Positions 1 to 7,266 of a stretch of DNA of 10,791 bases are shown one piece after another. The DNA is from an uncultured Flavobacteriales bacterium. Lineage in GTDB: Bacteria; Bacteroidota; Bacteroidia; Flavobacteriales_D; SKUL01. Position 1 is the first letter of the stretch; each line of letters begins with the position of its first letter. The stretch is taken from NCBI GenBank assembly GCA_937911795.1, contig CALDPJ010000236.1:1-10791 (forward strand), read 5' to 3'. The notes below the pieces were generated by a model. It was not told where the DNA came from. It worked only from the letters and a program-made list of their open reading frames with translations, and did no database searches. The position numbers were made by a program, and so were the translations under genes.

Positions 1-145
1 GTACTTCATCCAGGCCCGAAGTCTGATCTTTTCTGTAGCGTGCAATAAACGGAACCGTTGCACCCGACCGCAACAGCTCTATGGCTGTGTCAACCTGTTT
101 TTCACTTAGTTGAAGATCTTTTGATATGAGTTGTGCGTGTTTCAA
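1..145 (-). CDS. tex: Tex, RNA-binding transcription accessory protein (N-terminal part only)
   Basis: I translated the minus strand from a TTG at 145-143 to the window edge. This gives 48 residues with one base left over; the rest of the gene lies outside the window. The stretches LSEKQVDTAIELL and GATVPFIARYRKD followed by GLDEV match the highly conserved Tex N-terminus, a helical region ahead of the YqgF-like, helix-hairpin-helix and S1 domains. Tex proteins are cytoplasmic nucleic-acid-binding factors linked to transcription. The start is TTG because an in-frame TAG lies two codons upstream (the codons before the TTG read TAG-CAG-ACA) and no ATG or GTG precedes the conserved region. No clear Shine-Dalgarno site is visible. 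The gene diverges from the channel gene. The family call is strong; the exact start is an inference. Confidence 0.88.
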   Translation of the reverse strand, partial: MKHAQLISKDLQLSEKQVDTAIELLRSGATVPFIARYRKDQTSGLDEV

Positions 146-161
146 TGTCTGCTATTTGCCC

Positions 162-169
162 CAAAATTA
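162..169 (-). promoter_or_regulatory. Candidate -7 box for tex
   Basis: On the minus strand this reads TAATTTTG, an exact match to the Bacteroidota -7 consensus TAnnTTTG. It ends 17 bases upstream of the TTG start of tex, so the leader would be very short. No good TTTG -33 element is seen at the usual spacing of about 20 bases, so the call rests on the -7 box alone. Confidence 0.35.
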
Positions 170-224
170 AACATTAAAATAGGTGCTGATTGCGAAGCAT
201 TGCTCATGGAGTCGGGCGAAAATT

Positions 225-232
225 TAAATTTG
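225..232 (+). promoter_or_regulatory. Candidate -7 box for the ion channel
   Basis: TAAATTTG is an exact match to the Bacteroidota TAnnTTTG element. A TTG at 200-202 is a possible -33 element, with a slightly long 22-base spacer. If real, transcription would begin near 239. That rules out the TTG at 190 as the start and favours the ATG at 247 over the ATG at 238. Confidence 0.3.
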
Positions 233-237
233 TAGTG

Positions 238-1104
238 ATGGCCAACATGCGTCAACATTACGGAATCGATAAAGTATCTCCGCGACAAAAGCGGATTTAT
301 ATAATCATTTTTGAAGCTGAAACTTCCGAGGGTAAACGCTTTGACGTTATTCTTTTGTGGGTGATCTTATTCAGCGTCGTTGTCGTGTTGCTCGAGAGTG
401 TAAATTTTATTCGCGAAGGCAACGAACTCATATTTATTATTATTGAATGGATCATCACGATCTTGTTTACAGTTGAATATGCTGTGCGAATATATTGCGT
501 CGGCCGTCCGCTGAAGTACATTTTCAGTTTTTATGGCATCATTGATCTACTGGCAATCCTGCCTACTTTTATCGGTATTTTCTTCCCGGTAGCCCATCCT
601 CTGATGGTCATCCGAATGATGCGCCTTTTGCGGGTCTTCCGAATATTGAATCTGAAAGGATTTATCAGGGAAAGCCAAAATCTTACGCGGGCCCTGCGCC
701 ATAGCGGAATCAAAATTTTGGTATTTCTTTTTGCCGTTTTGATTACGGTGGTGGTATTCGGCACCATTATGTTTATGATCGAACCAGCCGAAGCCGGATT
801 CACCAGCATTCCTCAGAGTATTTACTGGGCCATTGTCACGCTTACCACCATTGGATATGGTGATATTGTTCCGGTAACGCCATTCGGAAGAGCACTTGCA
901 GCCATCGTAATGATTCTGGGGTATGGTCTGATAGCTGTTCCGACCGGAATCGTATCGTCCCAAATGGCGCAAATTAAAGACCCCGTAAAAGGACCGGGCT
1001 ATAAAATGTTTCGCTGTTCAGAATGCGGAGCCGAAGGACACTTACACGACGCCCGCTATTGCAGGCAGTGCGGTCAACCTTTTGAAGGAAATAGCGAAGT
1101 ATAA
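238..1104 (+). CDS. Voltage-gated K+-type ion channel (six TM, TIGYGD filter) with C-terminal zinc ribbon
   Basis: This is an inner-membrane cation channel of the Kv-like ion transporter family, 288 residues from the ATG at 238. Segments in order: S1 about 36-55, S2 about 63-88, S3 about 93-116, S4 about 121-138, S5 about 158-181, pore loop about 190-212, S6 about 217-240. S4 has arginines every third residue (126, 129, 132, 135), the voltage-sensor pattern. The filter TIGYGD (204-209) predicts K+ selectivity. The tail (260-278) has C-x2-C-x11-C-x2-C, a small zinc ribbon. The start is uncertain: the frame opens with TTG at 190, and ATGs lie at 238 and 247. Channel homology begins near residue 20 (RIYIIIFEAETSEGKRFDV), so either ATG fits and the TTG extension is unlikely. 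The gene stands alone, divergent from tex and 159 bases upstream of the adhesin operon. No terminator hairpin is clear downstream. The ligand of the zinc ribbon, if any, is unknown. Confidence 0.9.
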   Translation: MANMRQHYGIDKVSPRQKRIYIIIFEAETSEGKRFDVILLWVILFSVVVVLLESVNFIREGNELIFIIIEWIITILFTVEYAVRIYCVGRPLKYIFSFYGIIDLLAILPTFIGIFFPVAHPLMVIRMMRLLRVFRILNLKGFIRESQNLTRALRHSGIKILVFLFAVLITVVVFGTIMFMIEPAEAGFTSIPQSIYWAIVTLTTIGYGDIVPVTPFGRALAAIVMILGYGLIAVPTGIVSSQMAQIKDPVKGPGYKMFRCSECGAEGHLHDARYCRQCGQPFEGNSEV

Positions 1105-1226
1105 TCCCCACCTGATCATTTTCTTGTGAAATTTTATACGAAAAATGTAACGCATCATTCATTGCCGTTATTTTCGATGAACAAAAATTATTTCCGCGCA
1201 AACAGGCAATTTTAGTAGATAAACGA

Positions 1227-1234
1227 TATATTTG
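1227..1234 (+). promoter_or_regulatory. Candidate -7 box of the adhesin operon
   Basis: TATATTTG is an exact match to TAnnTTTG and lies 29 bases upstream of the adhesin ATG, which predicts a start of transcription near 1241. No TTTG -33 box is seen around 1202-1208. The remainder of the 1105-1263 gap is AT-rich and holds no ORF or RNA gene that I can recognise. Confidence 0.45.
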
Positions 1235-1239
1235 GCGCT

Positions 1240-1255
1240 GTTAATTCGAATCAAC
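1240..1255. promoter_or_regulatory. Imperfect palindrome at the operon start
   Basis: GTTAATTCGAATCAAC reads as a 16-base palindrome with one mismatched pair (bases 4 and 13) and a perfect 8-base core, ATTCGAAT. It lies just after the -7 box, over the predicted transcription start, and ends 8 bases before the ATG. It could be an operator for a dimeric regulator or a weak leader hairpin, or it could be chance in AT-rich DNA. Confidence 0.25.
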
Positions 1256-1263
1256 CTTCTGCC

Positions 1264-4200
1264 ATGAAGCAAAATCTATTTATTACACTTTTAGCCCTTC
1301 TTTTTACTGTAGGGCTGGGAGTTGAATCGTACGCTTGTGATTATTCCCCGAGCGTTAATGCAAACAATATTGTAGACAACGGCGACGGTACCTACTCATT
1401 TGATGTACTTATGTGCATTGGGGAACGCGGTTCTGAGAACGGCCCCGTGATTTATATGTCGGATGGAATAAACATCATTTCTACTTCGGCACCGGAATTA
1501 ATCAGCCCAACAACCGGAAACATCGCAGTTGCCAATATTACAGGGGGCGTGATTACTTATGACTTTGCGGGCGCTGCTTACTGGGAAACAGACGATGATG
1601 AATTCGGACCTTGTTTAGCATTTACACTCACTGTTGACAGTGACCCGACCGCAGCTACTGTATCCTTCGAAAATATCAATGATGGATGTTTGAATGAATT
1701 TTCAGGAGTGTGGGACACCACCATTTTAAGTGGCGGAACCTGCGTTGCCGACCAATCGATCATCGCTCCTGCAGCCATTTCTGGGAACACCAACGGTGCC
1801 GGCAATGATTGCGACTATCGCCCATCTGATGATCACACCATAGAAGTTGAAATCCTTTGTGAAGGAATCTACACCTTCTCCACCTGCGATACCACTGCAG
1901 TATGGGATACCTGGTTATATCTGAGCGCAAGCTGCTGCGATGGTATGATTGTTCAGAACGATGACTTTTGCGGTGCACAGTCACAAATTACCACTTATCT
2001 ACCTGCCGGAACTTATTATCTGACAATTGAAGGCTACGGTGCGACAACAGATGGAGCATTTACCGTAGATATAATCTCCGGAGAACCACCTTACAAAGCA
2101 GAAACAAGTCCCGATCAATCCATCTGCGAAACCAGCACCATTATCATGGGAAATCCTCCGGTTATCGGAACGGGGTCATGGAGTGTACTTACCGGAAGCG
2201 GAGAAATTGTTCATCCAGACAGTGCAACAACCGAGGTAGTGAACCTGAGCAATGGTATCAACCAGTTTATCTGGACCCTGGGTGAATCGCCATGTGCCAC
2301 CAGCTCTGATACAATAACCGTAATTGCTGCAGGAAATCTGATGATTACCTGTCCTGCCGAAGTAATCTCTGTAGCAGAACCCGGTGAGTGTTCGGCAACT
2401 GTAAATTATGATTTACCGGAAGCATCCAGTGAATGTAGCCCTGTTACAATAACTCCAATAGATGTTCTGGGACCTGGTGCCGAGTTCCCGGTCGGAACAA
2501 CACTGGAACAATATCTTGTTGAAGATACCCTCGGAAATGCCGATAGTTGCTTTGTGGTCATTACAGTCATTGATGATGAACCACCGGTTATTTCGTGTCC
2601 CGAAAACATTAGCGTAAACAACGACGCGGGCGAATGCTTCGCAGTAGTTGATTTTACAGAACCGCAGGGAACCGATAACTGCCCCGATGCGACCACAGCG
2701 CTTATATCTGGTATCCCTGCCGGTGAACAATTTCCGATCGGTACCACCACCAATATTTATGAAGTGACCGATGCCTCCGGAAATTCCAATGTCTGCATGG
2801 TTGAAATTACTGTTACAGATGCTGAATCACCCGTATTTGACAGCTGTCCGGATGACATCGAAGTGAACATTGATGAAGGTGAATGCGACACTGTTGTCAA
2901 CTACGATTTACCGACAGCATCGGACAATTGTCCGGGATTATCGGCTGCAATTTTAGTAGATGGTTTTGCTCCCGGAGCAACTTTCCCTGTAGGAAATACT
3001 ACCGTGACTTATGAAGTTACCGATGCCAGCGGAAATGTCGCTCAATGCTCTTTTACCGTAACGGTACTCGAACCACTGTTGCCAGAAATCACTTGTCCGG
3101 ATGATCTCGTATTCGATGTTTCCGATGGGCTTTGTGGTCATATTGTAAACTATATTCCGCCGGTGGGAATCGACAACTGTCCGGGTTTCTCTACCGAATT
3201 GATCGAAGGCCTCGGCACAGGTATGTTTTTCCCGGTGGGCACCACCACAGAAGTGTATGAAGTGACAGATGCCAGCGGCAACGTTGCCACCTGCTCTTTC
3301 ACGATCACAGTTAATGATACCATATTACCACAAATCACCTGTCCGGCAGATATAGTTGTGGACAATGATGCCGGATTGTGCGGTGCTGATGTAGATTTTA
3401 CTGCTCCTACAGGCACTGATAATTGTGACGACGTTACCGTTACACTGGTGACTCCACTTGGCCCCGGCGACTTTTTTCCGGTAGGCACAACGAATGTGGG
3501 ATATATTGTTGAAGACGCAGCCGGAAACATTTCCAGTTGTTCATTTAATGTAACTGTCAATGATATTGAATCGCCACAGCCTGATTGTTCAGACATGACA
3601 GTAAGCACCGATCCGGGCGAATGTCATGCCGTAGTTGAATATGAACTTCCTACAGCAACCGACAATTGTGACGATGAAGATATCGTTGTCACCCTTCTTT
3701 CAGGACAAGGTCCGGGTGGAACATTCCCGCTCGGCAGCAATGAAGAAATATATTCTTTTGAAGATGCTTCAGGGAATATTGAAGTTTGCACCATTACAAT
3801 AACCGTAGAGGATGATGAAGATCCTGAAATCGTTTGTCCCGATGATCAGGTGATTATTCTGGATGAAGCAGATTGTACTACTGAAGTAAATTATGTAGTA
3901 CCTGTTGGTACCGACAATTGTGGCGGAATCACGACCTCACACGTTTCCGGACCACTGCCCGGAGAGGCTGTACCAGCCGGAGAACACACCATTGTATATC
4001 AGGCCGAAGACGCTGAAGGAAATATTTTCACCTGTGACTTTACCATTACAGTGGTAGAAACAGTTGATCCGACCATCTCCTGCCCGTCAGACATCGTGGC
4101 ATACAGCGATCCGCTTTCCTGTGGTGCAGTTGTGAACTACACTGCTCCCGTAGGCGAAGACAATTGTCCGGGCGAAATTACCACCCAGACCGACGGATTG

Positions 4201-6255
4201 GGTTCAGGTGAAATTTTCCCGGTTGGCACAACCACCGAAACGTACCTGGTTACCGACCTCAGCGGAAATATCGCCAGCTGTAGTTTCACCGTAACGGTAT
4301 TAGATACCATATCACCGGAAATCAATTGCCCGGCTGATATTGAAGTAGCCTCTGACTCACAAGAATGTACTGCAATTGTAAACTATGATCAACCTACCGC
4401 ATCCGACAACTGCGACGATGACATTACTATCACCTTAATTGATGGACCGGTTTCCGGAAGTGAATTCCCGGTTGGTGTCACTACCATTGTATTCGAAGCA
4501 GAAGATGAATCAGGTAATACTACAACCTGCAGTTTCACAATCACTGTAACCGGTGAAAGCGAACCTGAAATTACCTGTCCCGAAGATATCGTGATCGCCA
4601 GCTTGCCGGACTCCTGCGGAACGTTTGTTGAATATCCAACGCCAGAAGCATTTGATGCCTGCGGTGGTGATGTAACACTCACACTTGATGAAGGTCTTGA
4701 ATCCGGAGCTTTTTTCCCGATCGGAACCACCACCGTTGGTTACACTGCTACGAACACCCTCGGAAATTCAGTTTCGTGTAGTTTCAATATTACTGTTGTG
4801 GATGAAGACGCACCGGTAATTACCTGTCCTGAAGACATTGAATTGACTGCTGACGGCGATATTTGTGAATTTGTAGTGAATTATGACTCCCCGACTGCAA
4901 CCGACAACTGTTCTGTGGATGATATTCAATTGGTCGACGGAGATCCTTCCGGTTCTATATTCGGAATCGGAAATCACACCATTACTTATGAAGCGGTAGA
5001 CGCCGCCGGAAACACGAGCCAATGTAGTTTTAACATCATCGTTACCGATGTAGTGGATCCAACGATTTCGGGTTGTCCGGACGACATTACGGTGAATGCG
5101 ACCGAAGGAGAATGTGGCGCTGTTGTCAATTATGAAGAACCTGTCGGCGATGATAATTGTGATTTTGATATCTCACACAATGGTTTTGGCAGCGGAGCTA
5201 TGTTCCCTGTAGGTGAAACGATTGTAACCTGGACGGTAATTGATTTGTCAGGAAATACGGCCTCTTGCAGCTTTACGGTGACAGTAGTTGATAACATTGC
5301 CCCTACAGTTGATTGTGAGGATATTGTAACCTGCGAATCGGTAGTAAACTGGAGCGTCAATGCCAGTGACAACTGTGGTGTAGAAAGCATCGAAGTTACC
5401 GAAGGCCCGGAGTCAGGATCTCAGTTCCCGATCGGAACGACTACCGTTTCTGTGCTGGTGAGCGATGCTGCCGGAAATACCGTTTCCTGCAGTTTTGATG
5501 TAACTGTCGAAGAGAATCCTGATGCGGCCTATGCCGGACCGGACCAGTTCCTGTGTACTAATACCACCCAACTCGAAGCTAATGATCCACAGAACGGAAC
5601 AGGATCCTGGGAGTTTGTAAGTGGAAACGGTGATATTTCAAGCATATTGGATCCGAATGCTACACTGTCCAACCTTGAAACCGGAACAGTAGTATTGATT
5701 TGGACTGTTGAAGGTTCGGGCTCCTGCCCTTCTACCTCAGACTCGGTAACCATAATTGTAAATGAAGGTGGCACTGTGGATGCAGGAGAAAATGTAACCA
5801 TTCAGCCAGGTGGATCAACCGATCTGGAAGCTACTACTACAGCTACAGACGGATCTTTCTCGTGGTTTCCCGAAAACGGTCTGAGCTGTACCAACTGTCC
5901 GAATCCTGAAGCTTCTCCGAATGCGACAACAACTTATACCGTAACCTACACTACCGCCGATGGCTGTGAATTCTCCGATCAGGTTACTGTTACCGTTATT
6001 TCAGACATCCCCACCGGGTTTACTCCAGGTAATGACGGAACCAATGATTACTGGAACATCCCGAATGTAACTCCGGACACAGAAGTTAAAATTTACAACC
6101 GATGGGGTAATCTGATTTTCGAATCGGTTGGATACAATGAACCATGGGACGGAACGTACAACAACACTCCGCTACCAATGGCGACTTACTATTACGTAAT
6201 TGATTACAGGGACGACAGCGAACCGCTGAACGGAACCATTACCCTGATTCGATAA
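1264..6255 (+). CDS. Secreted HYR-repeat adhesin with T9SS type B C-terminal sorting domain
   Basis: This is a 1663-residue cell-surface or secreted protein. Order: Sec signal peptide 1-24 (cleavage after SYA); an unrecognised beta-rich region of about 25-165; a PPC-like domain of about 170-275; an Ig/PKD-like domain at 277-356; 13 HYR domains at 361-1420; a second similar Ig/PKD-like domain at 1421-1499; another Ig-like domain at 1500-1581; and a type B T9SS sorting domain at 1582-1663. The sorting domain shows GFTPGNDGTNDYW, KIYNRWGNLIFE, WDGTYNN and ATYYYVIDY, and ends in GTITLIR. HYR domains are Ig-fold modules associated with adhesion. The protein should be exported by Sec and then T9SS and serve in attachment or matrix contact; its ligand is unknown. 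The ATG at 1264 is the first start before a good signal peptide, and no Shine-Dalgarno site is seen. It is the first gene of an operon with a PorP/SprF gene 11 bases downstream. Oddity: residues 279-1608 contain no Lys or Arg. The family call is firm; the precise role is inference. Confidence 0.93.
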   Translation: MKQNLFITLLALLFTVGLGVESYACDYSPSVNANNIVDNGDGTYSFDVLMCIGERGSENGPVIYMSDGINIISTSAPELISPTTGNIAVANITGGVITYDFAGAAYWETDDDEFGPCLAFTLTVDSDPTAATVSFENINDGCLNEFSGVWDTTILSGGTCVADQSIIAPAAISGNTNGAGNDCDYRPSDDHTIEVEILCEGIYTFSTCDTTAVWDTWLYLSASCCDGMIVQNDDFCGAQSQITTYLPAGTYYLTIEGYGATTDGAFTVDIISGEPPYKAETSPDQSICETSTIIMGNPPVIGTGSWSVLTGSGEIVHPDSATTEVVNLSNGINQFIWTLGESPCATSSDTITVIAAGNLMITCPAEVISVAEPGECSATVNYDLPEASSECSPVTITPIDVLGPGAEFPVGTTLEQYLVEDTLGNADSCFVVITVIDDEPPVISCPENISVNNDAGECFAVVDFTEPQGTDNCPDATTALISGIPAGEQFPIGTTTNIYEVTDASGNSNVCMVEITVTDAESPVFDSCPDDIEVNIDEGECDTVVNYDLPTASDNCPGLSAAILVDGFAPGATFPVGNTTVTYEVTDASGNVAQCSFTVTVLEPLLPEITCPDDLVFDVSDGLCGHIVNYIPPVGIDNCPGFSTELIEGLGTGMFFPVGTTTEVYEVTDASGNVATCSFTITVNDTILPQITCPADIVVDNDAGLCGADVDFTAPTGTDNCDDVTVTLVTPLGPGDFFPVGTTNVGYIVEDAAGNISSCSFNVTVNDIESPQPDCSDMTVSTDPGECHAVVEYELPTATDNCDDEDIVVTLLSGQGPGGTFPLGSNEEIYSFEDASGNIEVCTITITVEDDEDPEIVCPDDQVIILDEADCTTEVNYVVPVGTDNCGGITTSHVSGPLPGEAVPAGEHTIVYQAEDAEGNIFTCDFTITVVETVDPTISCPSDIVAYSDPLSCGAVVNYTAPVGEDNCPGEITTQTDGLGSGEIFPVGTTTETYLVTDLSGNIASCSFTVTVLDTISPEINCPADIEVASDSQECTAIVNYDQPTASDNCDDDITITLIDGPVSGSEFPVGVTTIVFEAEDESGNTTTCSFTITVTGESEPEITCPEDIVIASLPDSCGTFVEYPTPEAFDACGGDVTLTLDEGLESGAFFPIGTTTVGYTATNTLGNSVSCSFNITVVDEDAPVITCPEDIELTADGDICEFVVNYDSPTATDNCSVDDIQLVDGDPSGSIFGIGNHTITYEAVDAAGNTSQCSFNIIVTDVVDPTISGCPDDITVNATEGECGAVVNYEEPVGDDNCDFDISHNGFGSGAMFPVGETIVTWTVIDLSGNTASCSFTVTVVDNIAPTVDCEDIVTCESVVNWSVNASDNCGVESIEVTEGPESGSQFPIGTTTVSVLVSDAAGNTVSCSFDVTVEENPDAAYAGPDQFLCTNTTQLEANDPQNGTGSWEFVSGNGDISSILDPNATLSNLETGTVVLIWTVEGSGSCPSTSDSVTIIVNEGGTVDAGENVTIQPGGSTDLEATTTATDGSFSWFPENGLSCTNCPNPEASPNATTTYTVTYTTADGCEFSDQVTVTVISDIPTGFTPGNDGTNDYWNIPNVTPDTEVKIYNRWGNLIFESVGYNEPWDGTYNNTPLPMATYYYVIDYRDDSEPLNGTITLIR
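2344..5523 (+). repeat. Array of 13 tandem HYR-domain repeats, about 246 bases each
   Basis: Repeat starts, read from the [IF]-x-C-P-like entry of each domain, are 2344, 2590, 2836, 3088, 3334, 3580, 3829, 4075, 4321, 4570, 4819, 5065 and 5308. Spacing is 243-252 bases, mostly 246 (82 residues), and the last unit is shortened to about 216 bases. The typical unit has an opening CP-[DES]-D-I, a second Cys near position 16 followed by VNY, a DNC triplet, FPVGTTT, a D-x-SGN turn, CSFTVTV and a proline linker. Every unit keeps four cysteines. The DNA copies are clearly diverged, so the array is old or under selection for variation rather than freshly expanded. Confidence 0.92.
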
Positions 6256-6266
6256 AAGACAAACCA

Positions 6267-7256
6267 ATGGCCATGAATAGATTCTTACTTCTCCTTATTT
6301 CGCTACTGGTTGCATCTGCTGGATTCAGTCAGCAATTGCCGCAATACAGTCAGTATATGCACAACCTGTATGTGGTGAATCCTGCATCGGCAGGAATGAA
6401 TGACTACCTGGACGTAAACCTGAGTTTCCGTCAACAATGGACCGGAATTGATGATGCACCACGCACCTATTACCTCAGTGCAACCGGAGCACTCGGAAAA
6501 CGCGACAAGCCCACTACCCGTTCGCTCTCCATTCCGATCAGCCGACCCGATCTATATCGTTCGGCACCCATCGGAAGCGGAAAACGAAAACTCAAACATG
6601 CCCTCGGTGGAATAGCGATGGTGGATGAATATGGCGCTTTCCAGCGAACAATTGTAAACCTTGGTTACGCCCTGCACATTCCGATCGGCAAAAAATACTA
6701 TGCTTCTATCGGCGCATCGCTGGGATGGGCGGGACTTCAATTCGACAACAGTGGAATCAGCCTGGAAGATGATGCCGACGCCATCTATCACAACTTTATC
6801 GGAACCGGCGATCGTGCAAACATGTTTGATCTGAATCTTGGGGTGATGATCTACAGCGACGACCTTTTCCTTGGATATGGTTTGTATCAGATCATGCAAA
6901 ATCCTGTAAATTTCGGAGGCCCGGAAACCAATGCTCAACTTTCCGATCACCACTACATAATGGCAGGTTACCGGATTGGTGTCAGCGACAGAGTGGGAAT
7001 TACACCAAGCGCAATGGTTAAGAACCAGGGTCCTGCGCCGGTATCATTTGATGTTAACCTGAAGTTCGATCTGGATCGTAAATACTGGCTCGGCGTTTCG
7101 TACCGACACGAAGATGCAGTTGTTGCCATGCTGGGTCTTACCATTGCAGATCTGATCAAAGTCGGGTATTCATACGATTACACGCTATCGGAATTAAATA
7201 ATTTCAGTAATGGAAGTCATGAGATCGTTCTCGGTCTGATGCTCTTCAATAAATAA
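6267..7256 (+). CDS. PorP/SprF-family T9SS outer-membrane protein
   Basis: This is a 329-residue protein of usual length for the PorP/SprF family. A signal peptide (about 1-21, ending AGFS before QQLP) is followed by the family signature: QYSQYMHNLYVVNPASAG at 26-43 and FRQQWTG with APRTYYLS at about 54-71. Alternating polar and hydrophobic strands continue to the end, as expected for an outer-membrane beta-barrel. In Flavobacterium, SprF is needed for secretion of the giant adhesin SprB, and SprF-like proteins commonly sit beside type B cargo genes. By context this one should serve the upstream HYR adhesin. The gene begins 11 bases after the adhesin stop and ends 10 bases before the OmpA gene, so it is almost certainly cotranscribed. 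The start could be the ATG at 6267 or the ATG at 6273 (MNRFLLLL), which gives an equally good signal peptide. The cargo partnership is inferred from position. Confidence 0.9.
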   Translation: MAMNRFLLLLISLLVASAGFSQQLPQYSQYMHNLYVVNPASAGMNDYLDVNLSFRQQWTGIDDAPRTYYLSATGALGKRDKPTTRSLSIPISRPDLYRSAPIGSGKRKLKHALGGIAMVDEYGAFQRTIVNLGYALHIPIGKKYYASIGASLGWAGLQFDNSGISLEDDADAIYHNFIGTGDRANMFDLNLGVMIYSDDLFLGYGLYQIMQNPVNFGGPETNAQLSDHHYIMAGYRIGVSDRVGITPSAMVKNQGPAPVSFDVNLKFDLDRKYWLGVSYRHEDAVVAMLGLTIADLIKVGYSYDYTLSELNNFSNGSHEIVLGLMLFNK

Positions 7257-7266
7257 GTAGTGGCAG

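Noticed and set aside
190..237. TTG start at 190 for the channel
   Set aside because: The added 16 residues show no channel homology, and an exact -7 box lies downstream of this TTG.
1330..1341. Cys25 directly after the adhesin signal peptide, suggesting a lipoprotein
   Set aside because: The preceding residues SYA do not form a lipobox (no Leu-type residue at -3, Tyr at -2), and a T9SS type B sorting domain points to SPI cleavage and secretion.
3150..3608. 152-codon open frame on the minus strand inside the adhesin
   Set aside because: It is antisense to an HYR region and exists because the sense protein lacks codons that give stops on that strand. It has no recognisable domain, and similar shadows recur across the repeats.
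2341..5523. Regular about 246-base periodicity that might be read as a non-coding repeat array
   Set aside because: The period is an exact multiple of three in an open frame, conservation follows HYR residues rather than DNA, and there are no short identical repeats with unique spacers, so it is not CRISPR-like.
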